From: Thermoproteota archaeon
GTDB taxonomy: Archaea; Korarchaeota; Korarchaeia; Korarchaeales; Korarchaeaceae
Reading direction: 5' to 3'
DNA length: 17,110 nt
Assembly (NCBI GenBank): GCA_003661365.1
Contig: QMVZ01000019.1
Span: 1-17,110 of the forward strand
Part shown: piece by piece, positions 7,766 through 15,123 of the stretch
How positions within the stretch are numbered: the first letter of the stretch is position 1
Layout of the letters: each line of letters starts with the position of its first letter
Notes under the pieces: generated by a model
The model's database searches: none
Told to the model about the DNA's origin: nothing
What the model saw: the letters and a program-made list of their open reading frames with translations, nothing else
Position numbers and translations under genes: made by a program

Positions 7766-7867
7766 CTGAATGTTCATAGAAAATTTCAGCGAATAGTTTG
7801 ATGATCTCCATGGTTTAGCTATCACAACGGATCTCTCTCCTATAGAGGAGAATGAGGTATTGAAGAG
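7766..7867 (+). pseudogene. Remnant of the promoter and 5' end of an SsnA-type amidohydrolase gene
   Basis: The bases CTGAATGTTCATAGAAAA at 7766-7783 match the promoter of the intact amidohydrolase at 15321-15338 (CTGAATGTTTATAGAAAA), and the similarity continues for about 34 bases with roughly five differences. After a gap that removes the start codon, 7806-7832 resembles the coding start at 15384-15410 (CTCCATGGTTTA in both, then an LHGLxxTxD-like reading). A third patch, TATAGAGGA at 7841-7849, corresponds to 15425-15433. The reading frame is lost after this. I infer that a copy of the ssnA-like gene once followed AOR 2, just as the intact one follows the AOR remnant near 15300. Confidence 0.6.
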
Positions 7868-8105
7868 TCCGCAAGATTACTCTTGGCTAGAATGCTGATA
7901 ACATGTCGTTTTGCAGCATTACTTCATTTCGCAGATGAGCCCTTTCATCTAGTTAGCGATCCCATAGTCTGCCTATATGCCATGGAGTTCATAGCGTTAA
8001 ACCAGACAAGCTTTATCTGCCATACTTTTTCCGTAAGAAATGCGTCTCTTCAAGATATTTGCCTTTTAGATGTGACCACTGGCTGCTACGAAGAATAAAT
8101 GTGAT
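7868..8105. other. Stretch without a recognisable gene
   Basis: An open frame at 7883-8098 (71 codons) has no ribosome-binding site, is rich in Cys, Phe and Leu scattered without a pattern, and matches no family I know. It probably lies in decayed sequence of the former amidohydrolase copy or of another lost gene. Nothing else stands out. Confidence 0.4.
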
Positions 8106-8139
8106 AAATAAGCTATTTCTTTTTTACTTTAGCTTATTT
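8106..8139. terminator. Hairpin between converging transcription units
   Basis: AAATAAGCTA (8106-8115) and TAGCTTATTT (8130-8139) are perfect inverted repeats of 10 bases around a 14-base T-rich loop. It lies between the end of the AOR 2 unit and the end of the minus-strand MazG-like pair, where a terminator for both directions would be expected. Archaeal termination depends mainly on T-runs, so the T-rich loop may matter more than the stem. Confidence 0.5.
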
Positions 8140-8188
8140 CCTCATGTATAGTTAGATAACAGTCCATTTAAGAAAAGCTAAGTGCTTG

Positions 8189-8770
8189 TCATTTTCCTGG
8201 AACTGGTCTTGCCTTCCATACTTCAATGAGATTCATTTTGAGTAAATTTGATGCAATTAGGCATAAACTTACGATTTTAACTAGTTTTTTAGAGAGGTTA
8301 GAGGTTTCCCCCTTTAGGTAGCTTGAACAGGCCTCCCCATATAGCTGGCCTATATGGAATATTATCTGCTTAAATTCCTTCTCACCGTATTTCTCCTGCA
8401 ATTTGCTTTGGATCTCTAATATGCTAGTCCCTCTCTCGATTTTTTCAAGCTTCAGTAAGCTCTCCTCTAGATCTCCTCCTGTCCTGCTGACCCCGGTTAA
8501 ACACCAATGAAATACGTCAACTATCTCGTTCTCTATTCCTTCTTCCCCTTCTCTGTTCATCCACCATATGCTTGGGTACTTCTCGTTCAAATAGGACTTA
8601 AAGAGCTCCCCTATTTCCTCTCCCAACCATGCCATTATATCTGCTAAGGCTAAGTGTTCATCGTAAATTCCCCAGCGCTCATATGTCCACTCCTGAGCGT
8701 CTCTTATAGTCTTAACATCTTTTAGGTGTAGTTTGTACTTCTTAATGAGTGCCATCTCCTCAGAACTCAT
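8189..8770 (-). CDS. MazG-like all-alpha NTP pyrophosphatase family protein, copy A
   Basis: From the ATG at 8770 the protein has 193 residues, nearly the length of its neighbour. This ATG stands four bases after the upstream gene's TGA and is preceded by GGAAGGTGAT, a good ribosome-binding site; the longer reading back to 8833 would overlap the upstream gene by 59 bases. The N-terminal half has the pattern of MazG-type nucleotide pyrophosphatases: a helix with EEIGELFKSY (E51, E52, E55) followed by NEIVDVFHWCL (E82, D85), together the acidic residues that would bind Mg2+. The C-terminal half (about 135-193) looks like a second, degenerate copy: IGQLYGEACSSYL, then KKLVKIVSLCL, where the acidic residues are mostly lost. 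It is likely a cytosolic house-cleaning or nucleotide-hydrolysing protein. The family call is from motif pattern only. Confidence 0.55.
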   Translation of the reverse strand: MSSEEMALIKKYKLHLKDVKTIRDAQEWTYERWGIYDEHLALADIMAWLGEEIGELFKSYLNEKYPSIWWMNREGEEGIENEIVDVFHWCLTGVSRTGGDLEESLLKLEKIERGTSILEIQSKLQEKYGEKEFKQIIFHIGQLYGEACSSYLKGETSNLSKKLVKIVSLCLIASNLLKMNLIEVWKARPVPGK

Positions 8771-8774
8771 GGGA

Positions 8775-9359
8775 TCACCTTCCTGGTATCTGTCTGCTCT
8801 TCCATGCTTCAAAGAGATCAAAATTAATGGCATTTGCCGCTGAAAAACACCACAAAGCTATTTTTTCAAGACTTGGGAGCAGTTCTATTTGTTTCACCTT
8901 TCCCTCGAAGTAATTCTTACAAAGTTCGCCAAAAGCAGATCCTAGGAGCAAAATATTCTGTCTTACGCTAGTATACATCCGATATTTGTATTTTACACTC
9001 TCTTGGATTTCCTTTGCTGACATTTCCTCCTTAAATCCCTCTATTTTAGCTATAACCTCCCCTAAATCGGCATCAAACTTATTGGAAAGCACTAAACACC
9101 AATGAAGTATATCCGCAAGCTCCTCTTCCATGCTTTCCGCTCCTTCAGAGCCTCCCCACCACCTGTTAGGGTAGACCTCTTTAGTCACGTATGCTTTGTA
9201 GAACTCCCCAATGTTCTTACCGATAAAGGCTATGATATCCCTTGTATCCAAGAATTTGTAGTAAATTTCTTCTCTCTTCTTTATCCAATTCTGGGCCTCT
9301 TTTAGACTCTTAAGGTGTTTAATCGCATGACCAAAGTCTCTAAGAGATTCGCCTTGCAT
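8775..9359 (-). CDS. MazG-like all-alpha NTP pyrophosphatase family protein, copy B
   Basis: This 194-residue protein is a tandem paralogue of copy A: both contain a YPxxWW block, an EL/IxDxxHWCL block, and end in WKxRxxPG plus a basic residue. The metal-binding helices read GKNIGEFYKAY (only E52 of the first acidic set is kept) and MEEELADILHWCL (E80, D83). The second half repeats the pattern as LLGSAFGELCKNYF and LPSLEKIALWCF, so each gene appears to carry two halves of which the second is weaker. The ATG at 9359 is the first of a two-gene operon and has a TATA-like stretch 22-31 bases upstream, indicating a leaderless message. If the family call is right, loss of an acidic residue may mean that copy B is less active or that the two proteins work as a mixed oligomer. 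Confidence 0.55.
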   Translation of the reverse strand: MQGESLRDFGHAIKHLKSLKEAQNWIKKREEIYYKFLDTRDIIAFIGKNIGEFYKAYVTKEVYPNRWWGGSEGAESMEEELADILHWCLVLSNKFDADLGEVIAKIEGFKEEMSAKEIQESVKYKYRMYTSVRQNILLLGSAFGELCKNYFEGKVKQIELLPSLEKIALWCFSAANAINFDLFEAWKSRQIPGR

Positions 9360-9380
9360 AAAACTATCGTGTTTCCCTTT

Positions 9381-9400
9381 TTTTAAAATCTTTTAATTAT
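9381..9400 (-). promoter_or_regulatory. TATA-box region of the MazG-like pair
   Basis: On the minus strand the sequence ATAATTAAAAGATTTTAAAA lies 22-41 bases before the ATG at 9359. No Shine-Dalgarno sequence precedes that ATG, so transcription probably starts at or next to the start codon. Confidence 0.5.
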
Positions 9401-9739
9401 CTCACAGCTACATGATCAGATCCCGGAAATATGCTCTTGTATCTATTCAACATCATGTACCATGCCATATGTCACGCAGCTCCAAGTCCAAGTCACCACG
9501 GATTCGAAAACAATTTCTCTAGGATTTTATCGTGAACTCTGCCTGGCCCCATACATTCTCCCTTTTCTGGTGTCATACAAACATATTTCAGCCATTATGA
9601 ACCCATAGCCTTCCTTAGCAAGCCTCACTAAGTCGTATTGGGTCTATTCTATCATAGGATATCCCGTAGTACTCGGTTAGCCTCCAGAATCCATCCTCCA
9701 TAGTTCTAGCAGATACCTGAACCGACCCCACTATCGAGT
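9401..9739. other. Decayed stretch downstream of the dipeptidase pseudogene
   Basis: No intact gene is visible. On the minus strand short protein-like pieces appear in different frames (for example ARTMEDGFWRLTEYYGISYD, and further on LAKEGYGFIMAEICLYD), each ended by stops. They may be the degraded C-terminal part of the dipeptidase gene or of a second gene; I cannot assign them to a family. Confidence 0.4.
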
Positions 9740-10490
9740 TCGTTGGTGTAAACTTGAGCATCTATCTTTATCAACAACCTCCTGGTAACCGGAAATTCTG
9801 CCCACCCTTCGGCAAAATCTAATCCTATACCCACGTGATCCACTCCCGACCAGGTTCACAACGTAATCTATGCAATCAAGAACTCTGTGAATGGTACAAT
9901 CTTTGTCTGGATCATTGCAAAGCATCCTTGCAAATGCTGTTATACCAATAACCCCTCCTTTTTTTGGCTAATGCCTCTATCTCCTCGTCCGATTTGTTTT
10001 GATATGTGTCTAGAAGAGCACAGGGTTTGAATGAGACGCTATTATGGTTGTTCACCTCCTTGACAAGTTCTATTCCCCAATCGCTTAATCCAGCATCAGT
10101 TCTCTCCTTACAACTGGCGGCTGCTATATTTCTGAAATGATAGCTCAGTTGAATTATGTTCACGCCAATATCTTTGTATAAGCGTGGCATCCTCAGGTCT
10201 CCTTCTAAAGGAGTTACATTTTGGAAGCCAAGGATAATGCCGACTTTTCCCTCACGTTTAGCTTTATATATGTATCCTGATGATTTCACAAGCATGCTAA
10301 CGTCACCATTCTCTTTAACTAGGTCTTTAAGGTCTAGTATTCTCTTTATAGTCTCGGATTTGTTGTGATTCATGGCAATAGTATAGTTTATTGCGGTTAC
10401 GCCGCCGTTTAATAGCTTCATAAAGTACTCCCTGCTTAACAAAGATGCATTTAACATGTCCACAATTATAGCATCCTTATGAATAGCTTA
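9740..10490 (-). pseudogene. Frameshifted M19 family (membrane dipeptidase-like) gene
   Basis: The minus strand encodes, in three successive frames, a recognisable M19 metallopeptidase. The first piece runs from about 10490 (IVDMLNAS, corresponding to the DxHxD-type opening of the family, already altered) through VGIILGFQN and NIIQLSYHFRN to ERTDAGLSDWGIELVKEV. At an A7 run (9959-9965 region) one extra base shifts the frame; removing it gives ALAKKGGVIGITAFARML. A second extra base near 9843 breaks NLVG|VDHVGIGLDFAEGWAEF, which is the family's DHVGxGxDF motif. Active members are about 320-400 residues with a binuclear zinc site and cleave dipeptides or similar amides. The likely start codon is also missing (an in-frame stop lies just before the first recognisable residues). 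Either the gene is dead or the two single-base insertions are sequencing errors; the missing start favours decay. Confidence 0.7.
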
Positions 10491-10677
10491 AGCCCTTTCA
10501 TTAGCAGATTCAATGAGGGGCATATAAATGAGCCTTTCTAGGTTAGATAATTTTGGAGATCATCAATTCTCGGCTTTAGAGCGCCGAATAAAGCAAAGTT
10601 TTAGACAGATCCCTCTAGATGATGCAAAGGTTTAATAAGAATACTCTTTCTCCCAAAAAGAGAGGAGGAAAGGTAAA
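10491..10677 (+). promoter_or_regulatory. Upstream region of the ECF transporter locus with TATA-like box and strong ribosome-binding site
   Basis: A TATA-like TTTAATAA (10631-10638) lies about 40-47 bases before the ATG at 10678, and a strong AGAGGAGGAAAGGT (10661-10674) precedes it. Transcription from this box would start near 10660. Another AT-rich site, CATATAAATG near 10521, could be a second promoter. No riboswitch-like fold is evident by eye. Confidence 0.4.
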
Positions 10678-10896
10678 ATGGTTCAAATAAGTCGGGGGGC
10701 CATAAGAACATTCATACAAATCGCAGGAATATTCTTTTTGGCTTGGGGATGTAGTCTTCTTCTGATGGCCGCGCGTAGCATCCCTGAAGTACGTGCACAA
10801 GCACTAAATAAGGGAATAATTCCACTTGCGGTGGGAGTCATTTTGATGATCGCATGGGTTTTCCTCAAAAAAGGTGGAGGTGAAGAATATGAGTAG
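10678..10896 (+). CDS. Small two-helix membrane protein, first gene of the ECF transporter locus
   Basis: The 72-residue protein is preceded by the best ribosome-binding site in the window. It has two predicted membrane helices, about residues 11-31 (FIQIAGIFFLAWGCSLLLMA) and 46-63 (GIIPLAVGVILMIAWVF), joined by a short loop (ARSIPEVRAQALNKG), and a charged tail (KKGGGEEYE). The S-component gene overlaps its last eight bases, so the two are almost certainly made together. I do not recognise a family. By position and shape it resembles the small accessory membrane subunits (CbiN or NikN) of cobalt and nickel ECF transporters, but no CbiM-like partner is present, so this is only an analogy. Confidence 0.7.
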   Translation: MVQISRGAIRTFIQIAGIFFLAWGCSLLLMAARSIPEVRAQALNKGIIPLAVGVILMIAWVFLKKGGGEEYE

Positions 10897-11659
10897 CGAG
10901 GCATCTGGTCATGTGACTGGTTCAGCTAAAATGAAATATGGGGCTCCTATAGCATGGATTGCTATACTTGCGGCTTTAGGCACTGTTTTGCGCTTTGTGC
11001 CACTATATTTCTGGGCAGAAGGAGGTGGCTATACCGCGGTTTCTGTGATAATAGAATACTTGAATGGCTTGATCCTAGGGCCCATAGGAGGAGCAATATG
11101 CGGCCTTGTCTATGGAATCATAGGACTGTTCGTCCTTCCTGCTGCAATTCCTTGGGTAAGTGTTCTTCATCCCGTCATCATAGCCTTTACCATAGGGATG
11201 CTAGCTAACAAAAAGTGGTGGGCTGCTTGGCCTATATGCGCAGTATTCGTGGCATTACAACAATTAGTACCTTATTACTGGCCAGGACCTCCAAGCTATC
11301 CGGCTGCTCCGCAGCCTAAGTATTTTCTAGCATCCTTCTGGCTGTGGGTCCCGCTGATACTGATGCCAATTCTTGGACCTAAATTAATTCCTGAGTGGTT
11401 AAGATCTGATGATAAGAAAAAGCTGTTTGTAGCACTAGTATTCGCACTTTGGATCGCAACCGAACCAGTATGGGGTGGATGGTGGTTTGCATGGAATTGG
11501 GCATTCAGTCTGCCGCCTGACCTAAACATGGGCGTCTTCTTAACAATGTACTGGTATGAGAAGGCTTTAGCATGGGGCTCTACAGCGGTAATAGGTACAG
11601 CTTTGTTCAGCGCTCTACGTCGAAGTGGACTTAGGAAAATCCCAGGAGCTATTTGGTAA
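10889..11659 (+). CDS. ECF transporter substrate-binding (S) component, substrate unknown
   Basis: From the ATG at 10889 the protein has 256 residues and about six hydrophobic segments, near 19-40, 57-84, 88-105, 112-130, 147-165 and 178-196, plus a last one at 226-242. The stretch NGLILGPIGGAICGLVYGII (59-78) is the glycine-rich GPxxGaxxGxxxG pattern of ECF S components. I chose this ATG over the GTG at 10874 because GGTGGAGGTG lies right before it. The protein is unusually rich in tryptophan and proline (WPGPPSYPAAPQPKYF at 131-146; WGGWWFAWNW at 195-204), which may shape the binding pocket or an outside loop. It is preceded by the two-helix protein and followed by the ATPase and T component. 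Because the surrounding genes handle cyclic amides and reductive chemistry, a nucleobase-like ligand is possible, but vitamin ligands cannot be excluded. Confidence 0.75.
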   Translation: MSSEASGHVTGSAKMKYGAPIAWIAILAALGTVLRFVPLYFWAEGGGYTAVSVIIEYLNGLILGPIGGAICGLVYGIIGLFVLPAAIPWVSVLHPVIIAFTIGMLANKKWWAAWPICAVFVALQQLVPYYWPGPPSYPAAPQPKYFLASFWLWVPLILMPILGPKLIPEWLRSDDKKKLFVALVFALWIATEPVWGGWWFAWNWAFSLPPDLNMGVFLTMYWYEKALAWGSTAVIGTALFSALRRSGLRKIPGAIW

Positions 11660-11673
11660 ACTCTCCCCTTCCC

Positions 11674-11690
11674 TTTTTTGTTTTAATTTG
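11674..11690 (+). terminator. T-rich tract after the S component gene
   Basis: TTTTTTGTTTTAATTTG follows the S-component stop by about 15 bases. T-rich tracts of this kind terminate archaeal transcription, possibly only partly. It would set the membrane pair apart from the ATPase and T component. Confidence 0.35.
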
Positions 11691-11696
11691 ATGAAG

Positions 11697-11710
11697 TTTT
11701 TTATAAAAAC
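11697..11710 (+). promoter_or_regulatory. Probable internal TATA box for the ATPase-T component genes
   Basis: TTTTTTATAAAAAC lies 20-33 bases upstream of the preferred ATG at 11730, the distance expected for a nearly leaderless message, and it follows directly after a T-rich tract. This also argues against starts at 11625 or 11691. Confidence 0.45.
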
Positions 11711-11729
11711 TGAAGAAGGTTGCATCGAC

Positions 11730-13469
11730 ATGCAAAGCGTCATCGCCATTAGAAATTTGACATACACTTATCCAACAGGAGTTAAAGCCCTAAAAGGGAT
11801 AAATTTGGAGATAGAGAGGGGAGAATATATTGTGATCATGGGAGCAAATGGTGCTGGCAAGACAACCTTATGCTATTGCCTGAACGGAATAATACCTCAC
11901 ATAATTGGAGGAGAACTTCAGGGGGAGATATACGTGGAAGAAATTCGAACAACGGATCATAGCATAGCTGAGCTTTCACGGCTGGTGGGGCTGTGTATCC
12001 AAAATCCCGAGGGACAGCTTTTCTGTCAAACGGTTAGGGCAGATGTAGCTTTTGGTGCTGAGAACCTTTGCATTCCCAGGGACGAATTGGCAGAGCGAGT
12101 GGCCAGCAGTATTAAGGTTTGTAGGCTTGAAGGACTTGAGAATCGTTCTCCCTCCGATCTAAGTGGAGGACAAAAGCAAAGAGTAGCTCTAGCATCTATT
12201 CTAGCTATGAGATCAAAGATTATGGTTTTAGATGAGCCAACCTCCCAGCTCGATCCAATAGGGACGCTTGAACTCTTATCTGTTATTAGAAATCTCAATA
12301 AGGAGCACGGTGTTACTGTTGTAATGACAGAACACAAGAGTGATGAGATCCTGGAACAGGGAGTGGATAGAGTTATACTTCTTCACAAAGGGGAGATTGT
12401 AGCCGATGGAGACCCCGGAGAAGTCCTATCCAAGGCAGACCTGTTGGAGAGAATAGGAGTTAAGACTCCGCAGGTAATAGAACTGGCACAACATCTCAAA
12501 AGAAATGAGATTCCCATGGAAAGAATTCCGACTAACATAAATGAGGCCAGAAAGCTTCTATCTTCTCTCTTAGATAGGAAGATCTTAGAGGTAAAGCAAA
12601 AGCTGCCTCCACCTTCTTCAGTGGAGGAAAGTAAGCCCAGTAGCAGGGAACCTATCATCAAGATAGAGGATGTTTACTTTTCTTACACGCCAGAGAGCCC
12701 CGCAATCAGAGGAGTTAGTCTACAGTTCTATCCTGGAGAGTTTATTGGAATTATCGGGCAAAACGGTTCAGGTAAGACCACCCTCGCGAAACTTATAGTG
12801 GGTCTTCTAAGACCTGACAAAGGGAAGATCTCGATATTTGGGAAAGACACTCGCGAGATGACTCCTGGAGAGATCTGCAAGAAAGTGGGCTTAGCGATGC
12901 AGAATCCAGATCACCAACTTTTCTCCCTGTCTGTTAAAGAGGAGGTTGAATTCGGTCTTAGGAATCTAAACCTTCCCGATGAAGAAATAGAGAAGAGAAC
13001 CGAGAGTGCGCTGAAACTAGTGGGACTTTGGGAATTTAGAGAAATGGCCCCATTTACGCTCGATTTTGGGGCACGAAGAAAGCTAACCGTTGCTATAGTG
13101 GTGGCGATGAATCCCCCAGTTATCTTCTTAGATGAGCCGACTACGGCTCAGGACTATCGGGGACGGCATGAGATAATGGAGATAATGAAAAGTCTGAATG
13201 AGAGGCATGGAAATACTATTATCGTCGTAACCCATGACATGGAGATAGTTGCAAAATATTGTAAAAGAGTTGTGGTAATGGGACAGGGCAAGGTTCTTTT
13301 AGATGGAAGCATAAGAGAAGTTTTTAGCAAATCAGAGATATTAAAACAGACCTATATTAAGCCTCCTCCGATAACTAGGTTAGCTCAGGGGCTGTCGGCC
13401 TTTGGGGTTCCACCCAGCATACTAAGCGTTGATGAGCTTATTTCATCATTGAAATTTGTAAGGGGATGA
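11730..13469 (+). CDS. ECF transporter ATPase with two fused ABC domains
   Basis: From the ATG at 11730 the protein has 579 residues with two complete ATPase domains. Domain 1 (1-245) has Walker A GANGAGKTT (38-46), Q-loop Q91 in QNPEGQ, signature LSGGQ (144-148), Walker B IMVLDEP (164-170) and switch histidine H202. Domain 2 (309-540) has Walker A GQNGSGKTT (343-351), Q391 in QNPDHQ, Walker B VIFLDEP (464-470) and H502, but its signature reads LDFGARRK (444-451) instead of LSGGQ. QNPxxQ after the Q-loop is typical of CbiO/EcfA proteins. A fused pair of this kind energises one T component. The degenerate second signature predicts that one of the two ATP sites is weak. The frame is open upstream to 11625 but a T-rich tract and a TATA-like box lie there. 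The T-component gene overlaps the stop by four bases. Confidence 0.9.
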   Translation: MQSVIAIRNLTYTYPTGVKALKGINLEIERGEYIVIMGANGAGKTTLCYCLNGIIPHIIGGELQGEIYVEEIRTTDHSIAELSRLVGLCIQNPEGQLFCQTVRADVAFGAENLCIPRDELAERVASSIKVCRLEGLENRSPSDLSGGQKQRVALASILAMRSKIMVLDEPTSQLDPIGTLELLSVIRNLNKEHGVTVVMTEHKSDEILEQGVDRVILLHKGEIVADGDPGEVLSKADLLERIGVKTPQVIELAQHLKRNEIPMERIPTNINEARKLLSSLLDRKILEVKQKLPPPSSVEESKPSSREPIIKIEDVYFSYTPESPAIRGVSLQFYPGEFIGIIGQNGSGKTTLAKLIVGLLRPDKGKISIFGKDTREMTPGEICKKVGLAMQNPDHQLFSLSVKEEVEFGLRNLNLPDEEIEKRTESALKLVGLWEFREMAPFTLDFGARRKLTVAIVVAMNPPVIFLDEPTTAQDYRGRHEIMEIMKSLNERHGNTIIVVTHDMEIVAKYCKRVVVMGQGKVLLDGSIREVFSKSEILKQTYIKPPPITRLAQGLSAFGVPPSILSVDELISSLKFVRG

Positions 13470-14308
13470 AAATGGGCATCAGATTAGAATATATCCCTAA
13501 AGACACAGTCATCCATAGGCTAAATCCCTTAACTAAAATCATTTTCGTTTTATTGGTCCCCATTATAGGCTTCATATTTGCAAATGATGCAATCTCGGCT
13601 GCTTTGGTGTCCGCTTACGCCCTGGCCTGGCTTGCTCTTGCTAGAATCCCTATTTCTAGGATAAAAACTCTCATCATCATAGTGTTAGCATCTTCTGCCC
13701 TCTTCATGGTGGTTCAACTGTTTTTCTATTGGAGAGGGGAAACTGTTATCTTCAGATTTTTCTTTTTGAAGGCAACGCTGGAGGGTTTGCATGTCGGGCT
13801 AACAATCTTCTTGAAGATGATGGTTATCTTGGGATGTGTCCCTGTTTTGGCTATGACCACAAGAATAGACCAATTTGCCATAACTTTATCTAAGCTTAAG
13901 ATACCATATCAGCTCTCTTTCGCCCTAATTACTGCTGTTAGATTTCTTCCTCTGGTTAGCGATATCTACAACAGCATATTAGATGCACAGAGGTTAAGAG
14001 CACACGATATAGACAGAATGAGCTTCCTAACGAAGTTAAGAAAGGCATATTACCCGCTAATAGTTCCCCTTTTCATAACATCGTTTAGAACCGCAGATGA
14101 ACTCCAAATCGCACTTGAATCAAGGGCTTTCGGAGCTTATAAGAGAAGAACTTATTTGGAGAGCCCTCCCCGTGTTACGGTAGTTGATTACATAGCTCTC
14201 ATCAGCATAATATCCTTGTTTGTATATTCCATGATTGCATATAGGGCTTGGGGCACGATTCTTCCTCCTTGGCTTAGGCCTTCTTGGGCTGTTCCATTGA
14301 GATATTAA
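13466..14308 (+). CDS. ECF transporter transmembrane (T) component
   Basis: The 280-residue protein matches EcfT/CbiQ: an N-terminal RLNPLTKIIF segment, hydrophobic helices (about 22-39, 42-59, 66-87, 106-130, 238-260), and two coupling-helix motifs, QRLRAHD (175-181) and ESRAFG (218-223), which in this family insert into the ATPase grooves. The first ATG overlaps the ATPase stop as ATGA, usual for coupled translation. A second ATG at 13472, with GGGGATGA before it at a better distance, may be the true start and would remove only two residues. It links the fused ATPase to the S component, and no second S component is seen in the window. Confidence 0.9.
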   Translation: MKMGIRLEYIPKDTVIHRLNPLTKIIFVLLVPIIGFIFANDAISAALVSAYALAWLALARIPISRIKTLIIIVLASSALFMVVQLFFYWRGETVIFRFFFLKATLEGLHVGLTIFLKMMVILGCVPVLAMTTRIDQFAITLSKLKIPYQLSFALITAVRFLPLVSDIYNSILDAQRLRAHDIDRMSFLTKLRKAYYPLIVPLFITSFRTADELQIALESRAFGAYKRRTYLESPPRVTVVDYIALISIISLFVYSMIAYRAWGTILPPWLRPSWAVPLRY

Positions 14309-14531
14309 GCTGTCAGCAGCTGAAATCAAAAGAAATTAAAACTAGCATTATTGTTTTGGCTTGATCTACGCTCATTAAAAGAGATCGCCTTTTTGGTTCA
14401 ACTCCTTTAAATCCAATGGATTTTGATGCAGTAGAGATTTGTTCTTTTTACTAGCTTTAGTCCATAGTCCGATTATCTAACGCTTGAAGTTCGTGAGCCT
14501 TTTTAAGTTCTAAATCCAACTGAAAAGTTGC
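14309..14531 (+). other. Intergenic region before the decayed PreA-AOR copy
   Basis: No gene is visible. The segment TTTTTAAG near 14500 lies 25-33 bases before the ATG at 14532 and appears to be the TATA box of the decayed operon. T-rich tracts at 14390-14396 and 14434-14441 could end the transporter transcript. Confidence 0.4.
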
Positions 14532-15123
14532 ATGTTCTCCTCTCTCGGGGGATTCGAGCTTTCAAATTCCGTAATAGTGGTTTCTGGACCGCTAACTTCG
14601 ACAGAGGCCGTCAAGAGGTTGACCTATATAAGCCTGCAGCAGCCGTAGTGACGAAGACCATCGCAATTAGACCAGCTACTCCAAGGCCTAATATGTTGGG
14701 TTTGTCCAAGTTTTCACTCTCAACTGCAAGGACTGGTCTGAGAAGGAGTACGGCTATTGGGTAGAGGAAGGAATTCCTAAAATGAAAGAGCTAGGCATAA
14801 CTGTCATAGCAAGTATTGTAAGCCTCTCTGAGAGGGGAAAGGAATTGGCTTCCTTAGCCAGAAGCGTTACCTATGCTGGAGCAGATGCCATAAAACTTAC
14901 ATGTCTTTACAACCTGGTTTATCTTCCAGATCAATTGAAGATAGTCAGATCAAACTCAGATCTCCCGATATTCGCTAAGATATAGCGCGCGCCTGCGGTT
15001 CTTGCGTAAAATCCTGTCCTGTTTGGAGCAATTGAGGTAAAGGAAGGGCCACTATAGGGAAGCTATGCGGGACTTGCGGTTTGTGCCTTTCTATGTATCC
15101 AGAAGGCGACAAGGTGGTCCTGA
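14532..15123 (+). pseudogene. Decayed second copy of the preA-like gene with an internal deletion
   Basis: The sequence follows the intact gene at 980-2089 piece by piece. The ATG at 14532 gives FELSNSVIVVSGPLTS (compare LELSSPVIVASGPLTS), then stops. The next frame continues with YKPAAAVVTKTIAIRPATP and stops after RSTAIG. The third piece runs from YWVEEGIPKMKELG through SIVSLSERGKELASLA to TCLYN and SDLPIFAKI. Near 14985-14995 about 170 codons are missing and the reading jumps to the ferredoxin part (ACGSCVKSCPV, then LCGTCGLCLSMYPEG), again with a stop between. It ends at a TGA directly before the TTG of the AOR remnant. At least two frameshifts, several stops and the large deletion show that it cannot make a working enzyme. 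Confidence 0.9.

Noticed and set aside
7883..8098. A 71-residue hypothetical protein
   Set aside because: No ribosome-binding site, no recognisable pattern, and located in sequence that appears decayed.
9950..9970. Programmed frameshift at the A7 run in the M19 gene
   Set aside because: The required shift is +1 rather than the -1 typical of such slippery runs, a second frameshift follows, and the start codon is missing; decay or sequencing error is simpler.
10572..10589. Small inverted repeat (TCGGC...GCCGA) before the ECF locus as an operator or riboswitch
   Set aside because: Only five base pairs, with no conserved core I recognise; expected by chance in a region of this size.
11625..11729. 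35-residue N-terminal extension of the fused ATPase
   Set aside because: It overlaps the end of the S component gene and spans a T-rich tract and a TATA-like box; ABC homology starts just after the ATG at 11730.
10678..14308. Assignment of the ECF transporter to cobalt, nickel or thiamine
   Set aside because: The S component lacks the CbiM-type N-terminal metal site and no cofactor biosynthesis gene or riboswitch is nearby; the resemblance is limited to the shared ATPase and T component.
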